From positions 112,667-176,666 of the forward strand of contig MPNM01000004.1 in the NCBI GenBank assembly GCA_002239025.1: a stretch of DNA of 64,000 nt, written 5' to 3'. Below the pieces are notes generated by a model, which was not told the DNA's origin, did not search any database, and worked only from the letters and a program-made list of their open reading frames with translations. Both the position numbers and the translations under genes were made by a program. Shown here piece after piece: positions 16,443-25,220 of the stretch (positions are counted from its first letter, which is position 1; each line of letters starts with the position of its first letter). The DNA is from Chloroflexi bacterium bin125 (GTDB taxonomy: Bacteria > Chloroflexota > Dehalococcoidia > Bin125).

Positions 16443-17978
16443 CTAGCGCCACAGGGCAAGTTCTTCTTCGCGCTCCTCAGTGACGGTGCGGACATCAGGT
16501 CCGAAGACCATGGTGTACGGGCGGTCAGACCGATATTGCGGCCAGCCGGGGAGCGCATTGGTGCTTGGGCTGCCAGAGCGGGCGAAGTTTGCCCAGGCGT
16601 CCATCATGAAGCCGCTGAGCTGATCGACCTGTGGATCGGCGCCGACGAAGTCACGCATCAGCTCAGTGGTTCCCCAGATCAGCGGCACATCGAGCGCGTG
16701 CGGCGCTCCCAGCCGACCCTTGAACATTGGCGATTGCTGCTCGACCAGGTATGAGTAGGTGCCGCCAGTTGCGCCCTCTCGTGCGTCGAGCATGCGACGA
16801 GTTGAGCCTCGGTACTGGCGATCGGTCATGACGGCGTTGTAGATCGCGAGCGGATCGGTCGGTTCGCCTCGCTTGGAGCGCAACGTCCCATACAGCTCGT
16901 AACATTCGCCTGCACGCTCGCTTCCGCCGACCAGCGGTGCCATGAGCTCCAACGCGCGCTCCTCATTCAACTCGGTCAGCCCGGTCATCGCCGAGAGCAG
17001 GGTGAACTCATTGCGCATCGTGCCGGCGAGCACGTCAACACCGCTTCCGCGACCTTCCCGCACTGCATCGATCGGAATCGCATCGATGAAATCGTCCTCG
17101 ATGACGGCGTTGAAGGGGCCATGTAAACCGGCGGCAGGATTGATCGCCGGATCGGCGGATGCCAGGGCGCTCTGGGCTTGCAGCACTTCCTCAACCGACA
17201 ACTGACGCAACTGGTCTGGCGACGGCTGTTCGAGTCCAAGCTCGCTGTAGAAGTAGGGCAGCATCTCACCCACCGAGTCGCGCGAATGGATTCGGTCGGC
17301 TGCGCCGCTCTGCATGATCGCGTGCTGAAACAGGCCTTCGGCAAGCGGCGATGCCAACAATATGCCGACTGCGATGCCTCCCGCCGACTCGCCGAAGATG
17401 GTCACATTGGACGGGTCGCCACCGAAAGAGGCAACCTCGTCTCGCACCCACCTGAGCGCTGCGAGCATGTCATGGAAGCCGAAGTTGCCCTCCTTGCCGT
17501 CCTCCCCGGCAAGAACCGGATCGGGCAGAAAACCGAGTGCACCGAGTCGGTAGCTGATCGTGACAATCACCACATCGCCGCGACCGGCGAGGGGCGCGCC
17601 GTTATAGGCAGGCGAGGATCCTGAGCCGCTGCTCAGCCCGCCGCCGTGAATCCAAACCATGACTGGCCGCTGAGTGTCATCGAGTCCTGGCGTCCAGACA
17701 TTGAGATAGAGACAGTCTTCCGACGTGCGCTCCTCGCTGTGGCCCATAATCCCGGCGAACGGTCCAGCAGCGGGACGCGGCGGCTGGACCGAGATCGGCC
17801 CGAACTCCGAAGCATCCTTGACGCCGACCCACGGCTCGAGCGGCTGCGGCCGACGCCAACGCAACTCGCCGACAGGTGGCTGCGCGAATGGCACGCCGCG
17901 AAAGACGTGAATGCCCTCCTCGACTTGTCCTCTCAGCGCTCCTTGACGAGTCTGAACGGTCGTCGGAATCTTGGCCAT
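16443..17978 (-). CDS. Type-B carboxylesterase, paralogue 1
   Basis: A 511-residue alpha/beta hydrolase of the carboxylesterase/para-nitrobenzyl esterase family. The oxyanion-hole motif HGGG is at 111-114, the nucleophile is S198 in FGESAGG, the SEDCLYLNVW signature lies at 86-95, and the likely catalytic His is in GAPHALDVPLIWG. There is no signal peptide, so it is probably cytoplasmic. It cleaves carboxylic esters; the substrate is unknown. The adjacent paralogue ends 29 bases upstream on the same strand, so they form a probable operon. Confidence 0.9.
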   Translation of the reverse strand: MAKIPTTVQTRQGALRGQVEEGIHVFRGVPFAQPPVGELRWRRPQPLEPWVGVKDASEFGPISVQPPRPAAGPFAGIMGHSEERTSEDCLYLNVWTPGLDDTQRPVMVWIHGGGLSSGSGSSPAYNGAPLAGRGDVVIVTISYRLGALGFLPDPVLAGEDGKEGNFGFHDMLAALRWVRDEVASFGGDPSNVTIFGESAGGIAVGILLASPLAEGLFQHAIMQSGAADRIHSRDSVGEMLPYFYSELGLEQPSPDQLRQLSVEEVLQAQSALASADPAINPAAGLHGPFNAVIEDDFIDAIPIDAVREGRGSGVDVLAGTMRNEFTLLSAMTGLTELNEERALELMAPLVGGSERAGECYELYGTLRSKRGEPTDPLAIYNAVMTDRQYRGSTRRMLDAREGATGGTYSYLVEQQSPMFKGRLGAPHALDVPLIWGTTELMRDFVGADPQVDQLSGFMMDAWANFARSGSPSTNALPGWPQYRSDRPYTMVFGPDVRTVTEEREEELALWR

Positions 17979-18007
17979 GTCAGCTTCCCCATCGAGGCCA
18001 TTCGAAC

Positions 18008-19546
18008 CTACTCAAGTAGGTCGGACGACCAGATTTCGCGCTCGGTTTCGCGATCTTCGCGCAGCGTCTTCACGTCGGGGCCCAGCACCATCGTGTAGCG
18101 CTGATCGGCGCGGTACTGCGGCCAGCCAGGCAGCGCATTGGTGCTGGGGTTGCCGTCGCGAGCAAAGCTGATCCAGGCGTCCATGGCAAAGCCGGAGAGC
18201 TGATCGGTCTGCGGGTCCTCGCCAATGAAGGGGCGCATCTGGTCGCCCGTTCCCCAGACAAAGGGGATGTCGATCGCGTGAGGCGCGCGCAGTCGACCAT
18301 CCATGGCTGGCGATTGCTGATTGAACAGGTACGCATACGTCTTGCCCGAGCCATCGAGCGCGCTGTGTGCGTCGAGCAGACGGTCCGAGGGAATGCGGAA
18401 CACGTAGTCGGTCATGACCGAGTCGTAGACCGTCAGCGGATCGGAAGCGGTGCCGCGAGCGGCTCGAGCGTCGCGGTAGTGGTCGTAGAGTTGGTTCGCG
18501 GTGTCGGCATCGCCTGCGGTCACAGCCAGCGCCCCGCGAGCACTGGTTTCGTCCATCTCATTGACGCCTTGCAATGCAGCCAGCAGCGTCCACTCATCCT
18601 CAATCGTGCCGCAGAGCACATCGACATCTTTGCTCAGACCGCTGCGCACGGCCTCGATCGGCAGGGTCTCGAGGAAGCCTCCTTCAACCACCGGCGAGAA
18701 CGCCATCAGGAAGCGTCCGGTCAAGGCATTGGTTTCCGGATCCGCCATCAGCGCATTTTGGGCGTCGAGCATGTCCTGCGCCGGGATGCTGCGCAGCGCT
18801 CCCGCGTCCTCCGGGCTGACCTCAAGCACGGCGCAGTAGCGTCGGCAGACTTCCTCGGCAATATCGGTCGGCAGAGAGTGATGGCCCGCGCCCGACTGTG
18901 GAATCGCGCGCAGGAACAGTCCTTCGGCCTCCGGGGAACCGAGCAAGACGCCGACGCTCATGCCTCCGGCCGACTCACCGAAGATGGTGACGTTGTTGGG
19001 GTCACCGCCGAAGGCGCTGATGTGGTCGCGCACCCACTGCAGCGCTGCGACCTGGTCGCGCATGCCGTAGTTGCCGCTATGCGGATCGTCGCCGTCGGTC
19101 AGGGCCTGGTTGTAGAGATAGCCCAGTGCTCCGAGGCGGTAGTTGATCGTGACCACGACCACATCGCCGCGTCGAGACAGGTGCTGGCCGTCGTAGATCG
19201 GCGTTGCGCCAGAGCCACCGGAGAATCCACCACCGTGAATCCAGAACATGACCGGTCGCTTGGCGTCATCCATACCCGGCGTCCAGATGTTGAGGCTGAG
19301 ACAGTCCTCGTCGACCGGCATCTCCCACGCGCCAAGCAATTCGAGCCCAGGCATGAAGGTCTGCATTGAGCCGGGACCCGGCTCATTGGCAACCTTGACG
19401 CCGTCCCACGGCTCGGGCGGTCGTGGCGCGCGGAATCGGAGTTCGCCTATGGGCGGCGCGGCAAATGGAATGCCGCGGAAGACGTGCAGGTCGTCCTCCG
19501 TCTGTCCCTGGAGTTGGCCGTACTTCGTATTGACGATGGGAGGCAT
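18008..19546 (-). CDS. Type-B carboxylesterase, paralogue 2
   Basis: A 512-residue protein collinear with paralogue 1. Family signatures are DEDCLSLNIWTPG at 79-91, HGGG at 104-107, nucleophile S192 in FGESAGG and RAPHAIDIPFVWG near the likely catalytic His. It is first in the two-gene unit and is divergent from the flavin oxidoreductase at 19641, leaving a 94-base shared promoter region. As with the sulfatases and D-aminoacylases, this is a tandem pair of almost equal length, pointing to repeated local duplication. Confidence 0.9.
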   Translation of the reverse strand: MPPIVNTKYGQLQGQTEDDLHVFRGIPFAAPPIGELRFRAPRPPEPWDGVKVANEPGPGSMQTFMPGLELLGAWEMPVDEDCLSLNIWTPGMDDAKRPVMFWIHGGGFSGGSGATPIYDGQHLSRRGDVVVVTINYRLGALGYLYNQALTDGDDPHSGNYGMRDQVAALQWVRDHISAFGGDPNNVTIFGESAGGMSVGVLLGSPEAEGLFLRAIPQSGAGHHSLPTDIAEEVCRRYCAVLEVSPEDAGALRSIPAQDMLDAQNALMADPETNALTGRFLMAFSPVVEGGFLETLPIEAVRSGLSKDVDVLCGTIEDEWTLLAALQGVNEMDETSARGALAVTAGDADTANQLYDHYRDARAARGTASDPLTVYDSVMTDYVFRIPSDRLLDAHSALDGSGKTYAYLFNQQSPAMDGRLRAPHAIDIPFVWGTGDQMRPFIGEDPQTDQLSGFAMDAWISFARDGNPSTNALPGWPQYRADQRYTMVLGPDVKTLREDRETEREIWSSDLLE

Positions 19547-19640
19547 GTGCTGGTCCCTTCAGGACATAATTCGGATTGGCGATAGCCTGCACTGGCACGC
19601 CGGCACTGGCAGGCTGGCAGTCATGATAAGGCGGGGCGAC

Positions 19641-20672
19641 ATGGCAATCGGACAGATCGGGTTGGGTCTGGATTTCTCGCTGGGGATGTCCTTCGAAGAT
19701 CAGCAAACACTCGCTCGCGAGGCGGCTGACCTGGGCTATCAATCGCTCTGGACGCCCGAGGGCGCCGGCCTTGACTCGTTCCATCTCTGCGCCATGCGCA
19801 ATCAGGCGAGCGGACTGTCGACCGGCATCGGCGTCTGCCCGATTGCCTATCGTTCGCCGGTGGCGTTCGCAATGTCGGCCGGGACGGTCTCTGCGATGAG
19901 CGGCGGCAAGTTCTCGCTGGGCATCGGCTCCGGCGGCATCTATCGGGCTGACGCTCGTCAACAGTTGGGTTTGCCACGCCGCTCGACGCTCGGCGTGATG
20001 CGTGAGTACACGGCGGCGGTCAAAGGACTGCTGGCTGGAGAGTCCGTGACCATGCAGGGTGAGTCGGTCCAGTACGACGGCGTCCAGCTTGGCTTCCGAC
20101 CACCGCCGACTCCAGTGCTCGTTGGCGCGTTGGGCCCTCAGATGATCCAACTCGGGGCAGAAGTCGGTGACGGAGCGGTGCTCAACTGGTGCGATCCCGA
20201 GCGAGTGAACTGGAGCCGAGACCGGCTGAACGAGGGCGCCGCAAAGGCGGGAAAGCGTCCCGAGGACGTGCAGTTGGTCGAGTACATCCGCATCTGCGTC
20301 GATGAGGACGTGGAAACAGCGAGGATGTCGTACGCAAAGTCGATGCTTGGCTACGCGCTGGGACAGTCAGTGCCAACGGAACGATTGCGAAAGTTCGCCT
20401 ACCGAGCACACTTCGAGCGCATGGGGTTCACCGACGAGCTAGCGTCGCTCGACGATATGAGGAGTCGCGGCGCGTCGGCGGACGAGGTTGCATCCGCCGC
20501 CTCTGAGGAGTTGCTGACCAGAGTCGGTTACTACGGCAACGCTTCGGGAGCCAAAGCCGCTTTCGAGGCGCTGGCCGACGGTCTGGATACGGCGATCGTC
20601 CGAGTCGTCGCTGCGAAACCTGGCCTGGAGTCGGTCAGAGCGGTCATGCGCGCTTGCGCACCGACTGGCTAG
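19641..20672 (+). CDS. LLM-class (luciferase-like) flavin-dependent oxidoreductase
   Basis: A 343-residue TIM-barrel protein from the ATG at 19641; an ATG six codons earlier (19623) is also possible. Family features are the N-terminal GLGLDFSLGMSFEDQ, LGYQSLWTPEGAG, SAMSGGKFSLGIGSGG (flavin phosphate region) and the insertion GFRPPPTPVLVGALGPQM. Such enzymes use FMN or F420 in oxygenations or oxidations of diverse substrates. Many Chloroflexota carry expanded sets, and a second member lies at 36598-37737. Its stop overlaps the convergent aminotransferase stop (CTAG). Confidence 0.85.
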   Translation: MAIGQIGLGLDFSLGMSFEDQQTLAREAADLGYQSLWTPEGAGLDSFHLCAMRNQASGLSTGIGVCPIAYRSPVAFAMSAGTVSAMSGGKFSLGIGSGGIYRADARQQLGLPRRSTLGVMREYTAAVKGLLAGESVTMQGESVQYDGVQLGFRPPPTPVLVGALGPQMIQLGAEVGDGAVLNWCDPERVNWSRDRLNEGAAKAGKRPEDVQLVEYIRICVDEDVETARMSYAKSMLGYALGQSVPTERLRKFAYRAHFERMGFTDELASLDDMRSRGASADEVASAASEELLTRVGYYGNASGAKAAFEALADGLDTAIVRVVAAKPGLESVRAVMRACAPTG

Positions 20673-21964
20673 CCACTCACCTGGTCGATCGCGCGCTCAA
20701 GAATGTCCATCGCTTGGTCAATCTGATCCTCGGTCGTGCTGGCCGGGGGGACGAAGCGGAGGACGGATCCTTCTCGTCGGACGCTGAAGATGAGGCCGGC
20801 CGCCAGGCATCGCCCGCTGATCTCCTTGCCCTCCGTTGTGGCTGGTTCCTTGGTTTGACGATCTCTGACGAGTTCGATTCCTTGCAGCAGCCCTCGGCCT
20901 CGCACATCGCCGATGATCTCGAAACGCTCGGCCAGGTCCGTGAGCTTCGACTTCAAGTAGCGGCCAAGCTGACGCGCTTTGCCAGCTAGGTCTTCCTGCT
21001 GCAGGACATCGAGCGTTGCCGTGCCGGCGGCGCAGGCGAGTGGGTCGTTGGAGTGCGAGTGCGTGACGATGAACTCGTCGGCGACGACGCGCTCCTCGAT
21101 CTCGGCCGAGGTCGTAACCGACGAAATGCAGATTCCCCCGCCGAAGTGTTTGGCCAGGGTGATGATGTCGGGGATGACGCCTTCCTGTTCGAAGGCGAAG
21201 GTGTCGCCGGTCTTGCCCAGACCGGTTTGCTCTTCATCGAGGATCAGCAGCATGCCGCGTTCTTCACACAGTTGCTTGAGTCTCGGCAGCCAGCCGATTG
21301 GCGGCTCGATGACGCCGCCAGCCGAGAAGATTGGTTCGGTCAGTACAGCGGCCGGGCGCGACGTGGTCTGTGCATCGATCAGTTCAAACGACGCATCGAG
21401 ACAAGCGATGTCACAGGTCTCCGGTTCAAGATTGATCGGGCAGCGGTAACAGTATGGCGCGAGCATCGCCAGTAGTCCGGGCTGCGGTGGACCATAGCCT
21501 CGATGCCAACCCGCATAGGTTAAGGCTCGCGTGGTGTCGGACATGCCGTGGAAGGAGGTGTGTGGACTGACGATCTCGAAGCCGCCCGTGTACTTTCGGG
21601 CGATGTTGATTGCGGCTTCGTTTGCATCAGCGCCCGACTGCAAGAACATACTCTTTTGTAGTGGATTGGGGAGCAGGTTGCCGAGCCGCTCGGCGAGTTC
21701 AATCTCTTTGTCGTTGTAGTAACTGCTATGGGCGTGAACCAGCGTCTCACACGCTTCGGATACGGCTTCGGTGATTGCAGGATGGTTGTGTCCTAGCCAG
21801 GCGCACATTTGCCCCGAGTTGAAGTCGAGGTATCTCTTGCCGTTGACTTCCTCAACTTCGGAACCAGAGCCGCGCACGAAGATCGGTCCCGAGCCGGACT
21901 TGTCCATCCGCCCGCCGAACGAGAATCGCCGGGCTGCTTGTAGAAGATCGGCTTCGGACTTCAT
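20669..21964 (-). CDS. Class-III aminotransferase, 2,2-dialkylglycine decarboxylase-like
   Basis: The ATG at 21964 gives 431 residues starting MKSEADLLQAARRF; the longer frame upstream runs into the PhyH gene and is rejected. PLP enzyme features are the FNSGQMCAWLGHNHP start, the PLP phosphate region LQSGADANEAA, ILDEEQTGLGKTG, and the Schiff-base Lys in TLAKHFGGG. The C-terminal part (ERFEIIGDVRGRGLLQGIEL, DRQTKEPA) is very like dialkylglycine decarboxylase, which decarboxylates and transaminates dialkyl amino acids. Glu replaces the usual Ala in DEAQTG. Substrate assignment is by resemblance only. It lies 22 bases downstream of the PhyH gene, a likely operon. Confidence 0.8.
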   Translation of the reverse strand: MKSEADLLQAARRFSFGGRMDKSGSGPIFVRGSGSEVEEVNGKRYLDFNSGQMCAWLGHNHPAITEAVSEACETLVHAHSSYYNDKEIELAERLGNLLPNPLQKSMFLQSGADANEAAINIARKYTGGFEIVSPHTSFHGMSDTTRALTYAGWHRGYGPPQPGLLAMLAPYCYRCPINLEPETCDIACLDASFELIDAQTTSRPAAVLTEPIFSAGGVIEPPIGWLPRLKQLCEERGMLLILDEEQTGLGKTGDTFAFEQEGVIPDIITLAKHFGGGICISSVTTSAEIEERVVADEFIVTHSHSNDPLACAAGTATLDVLQQEDLAGKARQLGRYLKSKLTDLAERFEIIGDVRGRGLLQGIELVRDRQTKEPATTEGKEISGRCLAAGLIFSVRREGSVLRFVPPASTTEDQIDQAMDILERAIDQVSG

Positions 21965-21986
21965 CTCGTCGCTGCGTTGCGCGCTG

Positions 21987-22958
21987 CTAGGCACAGGCCT
22001 CGTCGTCGAGGGACCAGCGGTTGTATTCGGGATCGGGCTGATTGGCGAGCGCAGCGCGGGCGCCGAGCCACATTTGACGCCACTTCGCGGCATCGGCAAG
22101 GATGGCGTCGGGATCGCGTTCGCTTCTCGCAACGAACCCAGGGAACGCCTCACGGCCAGTGGCCTGGCCGGGCGGGTGGTAGCGCAAATCGAAGCTCCAG
22201 CGGATGCGCTCGCTGACATTGGGCAGGGCGGCGTGGATGGTCTTGCGATGCAGGAAGAGGCAGCCGCCGGCGGGCAGCGGAACGGCGCGCGCGGAGTCTT
22301 CGCCGGGTAGGATCGTGGACGGGATGTTGAGGCCCTGCACGCCAGAGCAGTGGGTCAGGACTTCGCCGCGATGCGATCCGGGGATGACCTGGAGGCAGCC
22401 GTTCTCGGCGTCGGTGTCCATCAGCGGGAACCAGACGGTGAGCATGTCGGTGTCGTCGGCCGAGGCGTTAATCACGCCCGAGTCCTGGTGCCATGGTGTT
22501 GCGCCGTAAATCACGTTGCCGTCGGCGTCGCGCGGGGCGATCGACTCCGGGACTTTGACGCGAACGTGCTGAACCGGGTTGGAGTAGATCTCCGGTCCGA
22601 TGAAGCTCTCGACGGTGTCGAGCAGGCTGGGGTTTGTGAGTGCTTCGAAGACCGCCGGGCCGGCCCAGAAGGGGGTATCAGCCTTGATCCCCTTTTGCGG
22701 CAGAGAGAAGTCAAAGTATTGCGCGTGGACTTTCTGGGACTCGACGTAGACCTGGCACACTCGCTCAGCGAAGGGCAGGTTGGCGTGGATGTCCGTGATC
22801 ACGCCCTGCGCGTGGAGGTCGCTTGCAAGCGTGTCGAGCACCTCGGCGTACTCGTCCATGACGGGATTGATCACTTCTTCGGGGTCGAAGACCTCGTCAA
22901 CGGCGAGGAATCCGAAGGTCTCGAAGTGGTCGAGTTGCTCGGCAGTCAGGGTGGGCAT
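21987..22958 (-). CDS. Phytanoyl-CoA dioxygenase (PhyH) family protein
   Basis: A 323-residue Fe(II)/2-oxoglutarate oxygenase. The iron-binding facial triad is suggested by HQDSG (His-x-Asp) in TPWHQDSGVINAS and the distal His in FLHRKTIHAALPN, with a downstream Arg in ERIRWSFDLRY for 2-oxoglutarate. The N-terminus (LTAEQLDHFETFGFLAVDEV) is typical of the family. It probably hydroxylates a small organic substrate; no CoA ligase is adjacent. Operon partner of the dialkylglycine-decarboxylase-like gene, so hydroxylation followed by PLP-dependent cleavage of an amino-acid-like substrate is a reasonable but untested idea. Confidence 0.85.
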   Translation of the reverse strand: MPTLTAEQLDHFETFGFLAVDEVFDPEEVINPVMDEYAEVLDTLASDLHAQGVITDIHANLPFAERVCQVYVESQKVHAQYFDFSLPQKGIKADTPFWAGPAVFEALTNPSLLDTVESFIGPEIYSNPVQHVRVKVPESIAPRDADGNVIYGATPWHQDSGVINASADDTDMLTVWFPLMDTDAENGCLQVIPGSHRGEVLTHCSGVQGLNIPSTILPGEDSARAVPLPAGGCLFLHRKTIHAALPNVSERIRWSFDLRYHPPGQATGREAFPGFVARSERDPDAILADAAKWRQMWLGARAALANQPDPEYNRWSLDDEACA

Positions 22959-23018
22959 GGGCGCTTCCTATAACTTGCGCACTCCATCGTCCATGAGGAG
23001 ATCTTGCGAAATGACTGA

Positions 23019-23088
23019 GGGGCTCCCCCCCAGAGTAAGGGAACCCCCTCTGCCTGCGGCATCTTCCCCCCGCAAGCGGGGGGAGAAA
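23019..23088. repeat. Double-hairpin intergenic repeat copy with an additional leading arm
   Basis: GGGGCTCCCCCC precedes the family core CCCCCTCTGCCTGCGGCATC, whose first hairpin here is GCC-TGC-GGC, and the second hairpin is CTTCCCCCC-GCAAG-CGGGGGGAG. It lies downstream of the ABC binding-protein gene and upstream of the PhyH gene on the same strand. No gene is seen from 22959 to 23145. Confidence 0.6.
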
Positions 23089-23145
23089 TGAGAACTCTTG
23101 CAGCACTGCCTACACGATGCTGGCGGAGGACGGTTGCGGGAAGGC

Positions 23146-25086
23146 CTACGCGTCCCTGAGCTTCTGGATCGCCGACAACGTACCTTCGCCGCGGAGCTCG
23201 GCTGATCCAACCGGCCAGTTGACGTTGGCGGATGTGATCGTCGCTGAGGACACCTCGGTCAAGAACAACCACGAGTAGTTGTCGTAGAACGTGACATAGA
23301 GCTCCTCGAGCAAGCGGGCGCGCTCGCCCGGGTCGAGAGCCTGGTTTTGGGCCTGGTAGAGCTCTTCAATCTCGGTCTCCGGGTAGACGCTGACGGCGTA
23401 GAAGCCGCTCTCGGTGACGCCGGAACCGATCACCGTCTCGGGCTCGGCGATCGTGTTTGTGAAGAACCAGAACATGCCCGGCAGCTCGAAGGTGCGCACC
23501 GTGCGGAAGTACTCGGAACTGAGGTATTCCTTGATCGTGGTGCGGATGCCGACAGCCTCGAGGTACTCCTGCACCGGCAGCGCCATGATCGGCACGATCG
23601 GCTGGAAGTCCGTCACGATGTGCAGATCGATGTCGAGTCCGTCCGGATACCCGGCCTCGGCCAGCAATGCTTTGGCCCGGTCGGGGTCGTATCCGTGGTA
23701 ACGCGACTCCAGCGCCTCGCCGGGATAGCCAATGGTGCCGCGATAGGGACCAAAGGCCGGGCCTTCAGTGCCGGTCAGCAACCCGTCGATGATTTCCTGA
23801 CGATTGATGGCGAGATTGGCGGCCTCGCGCACGCGAATGTCGAGGAATGGGTTTGGTACCCCGTCGACCTCGGCCACACTGTCATGTGTGTTGAACATGA
23901 TGTAGTGGCTCGGCTGACTGGACGGCTGGTACAGCACCTTGAAGTTGGGGTTGTCGCGATACGGTTCCGCGACATCGGTCGGCAGGTTGTAGACAGCGTC
24001 GATCTCGCCGGCCTCGATGCCGGCGATCTGGGCCAGCGGCTCGGGCCGAATCTGGACCTCGAAATCCTTGAACCAGGCGAGGCGCGGGTTGGTCAGTCCG
24101 TCGCGTGCCTTGTGGTAGTCCTCGTTCCGGGTCCACTTGGCCCCCACGTCGGGGTCTGACTCGAGGAAGCGGAACGGTCCCGTGCCAACGGCAAAGACGC
24201 CGTCGACGTGCGCGTCCCCGTTTTCGATCACATATTCCTTGGAGACGTGGCGGACGGCGCCGGACATGATTGAGCCGGCAAGTGAGGCGTTCGGAACCGG
24301 CGTTTCGACGGCGAAGGTCTGATCGTCAATCACGCTGTAGCTGGCGAAGTTGTCAGTACCGAAGGCCTGACGCGCCGAGGCCCACTCGTTCGGGTGGTCG
24401 CTGGTCTCGCCGCCCTGGTGATAGTCTGCTGCCGAGGAGACGCGCTCGAAGTTGAACTCCAGGTCGTGCGCGGTGTACGGCGTGCCGTTGTGGAACATGA
24501 CGCCCGGCGTGACGTGGAAGATCACGTTGGTCGGGTCAACGATTTCCTGTAGCTGGACCAGGTTTGGTTCCAGGGCTGCGGTCTCGGGATGGTTGGACAT
24601 GCCCGCATCGAAGGTGCAGGCGCCGTTGACATAGTTGGTCTGCGATCCCGAACGCTGCGGGTCGAGACCTGCCGTGTAGCGGCCAATCGCGACTCGCACG
24701 GTCGCGTCCAGGTCGACCTCAGGCTCGGCGGCTTGCTCGTCCTGCTCGGCCTCTTCGCGCTCGATCGCCTGGACTGTGCCCTGCTCGGCCTGCTGTTCCT
24801 GCTGCTCTTGCTGCATGGCCTGTTGTTCGGCCTGCTGCTCAGCCTGCTCTTGTTGCATGGCCTGTTGCTGCTGCTGTTGTTGCTGCATCTGCTGAGCAGG
24901 CTGCTCCTGCTCCTGCTGTTGTTGCGGCTGTGCCTCAACGACGGCCTGCTGGTCATCATCATCGTCGCCACAGCCGACCAGCGCCAATCCGGTCGCGCCG
25001 ACACCAGCTCGCGCCGATGCTCGCAGTAGCGTGCGCCTCGACAGCCGGTTATGCGACATGCGCTTCCAATAGTTTCGCGTTGACAT
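23146..25086 (-). CDS. ABC transporter substrate-binding lipoprotein (family 5, peptide/nickel type) with Gln-rich linker
   Basis: A 646-residue secreted solute-binding protein. Residues 16-22 (SRRTLLR) form a Tat-like twin-arginine motif, and LVGC with C39 is a lipobox, so export and lipid anchoring are expected. Residues 46 to about 105 are an extraordinary Gln/Glu-rich low-complexity tract after five Asp residues. The SBP_bac_5 domain follows from about 128 (VRVAIGRYTAGLDPQ), with VTPGVMFHNGTPYTAHDLEF and GYDPDRAKALLAEAGYPDG. The partner permeases lie at 26057-27897, separated by a nucleotidyltransferase-HEPN gene. No ATPase subunits are in the window. The ligand is unknown (peptides or similar). 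Confidence 0.9.
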   Translation of the reverse strand: MSTRNYWKRMSHNRLSRRTLLRASARAGVGATGLALVGCGDDDDDQQAVVEAQPQQQQEQEQPAQQMQQQQQQQQAMQQEQAEQQAEQQAMQQEQQEQQAEQGTVQAIEREEAEQDEQAAEPEVDLDATVRVAIGRYTAGLDPQRSGSQTNYVNGACTFDAGMSNHPETAALEPNLVQLQEIVDPTNVIFHVTPGVMFHNGTPYTAHDLEFNFERVSSAADYHQGGETSDHPNEWASARQAFGTDNFASYSVIDDQTFAVETPVPNASLAGSIMSGAVRHVSKEYVIENGDAHVDGVFAVGTGPFRFLESDPDVGAKWTRNEDYHKARDGLTNPRLAWFKDFEVQIRPEPLAQIAGIEAGEIDAVYNLPTDVAEPYRDNPNFKVLYQPSSQPSHYIMFNTHDSVAEVDGVPNPFLDIRVREAANLAINRQEIIDGLLTGTEGPAFGPYRGTIGYPGEALESRYHGYDPDRAKALLAEAGYPDGLDIDLHIVTDFQPIVPIMALPVQEYLEAVGIRTTIKEYLSSEYFRTVRTFELPGMFWFFTNTIAEPETVIGSGVTESGFYAVSVYPETEIEELYQAQNQALDPGERARLLEELYVTFYDNYSWLFLTEVSSATITSANVNWPVGSAELRGEGTLSAIQKLRDA

Positions 25087-25220
25087 CCGTGTTCTCCTCG
25101 CTCGACGGGCATCTCCCGTCGCAGATTGCTACGCATGTTAGGCAATTTCGGGCAGCCGTATCAGTTGGCTGCGCGGAGACGGCGTTACGTCAAGTAGAAC
25201 ATGGACACGGGCTGTGCGTC

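Noticed and set aside
24589..25029. Leu-rich plus-strand frame that looks like a membrane protein
   Set aside because: It is the antisense of the Gln-rich linker (CAG/CTG complementarity) and has no ribosome site.
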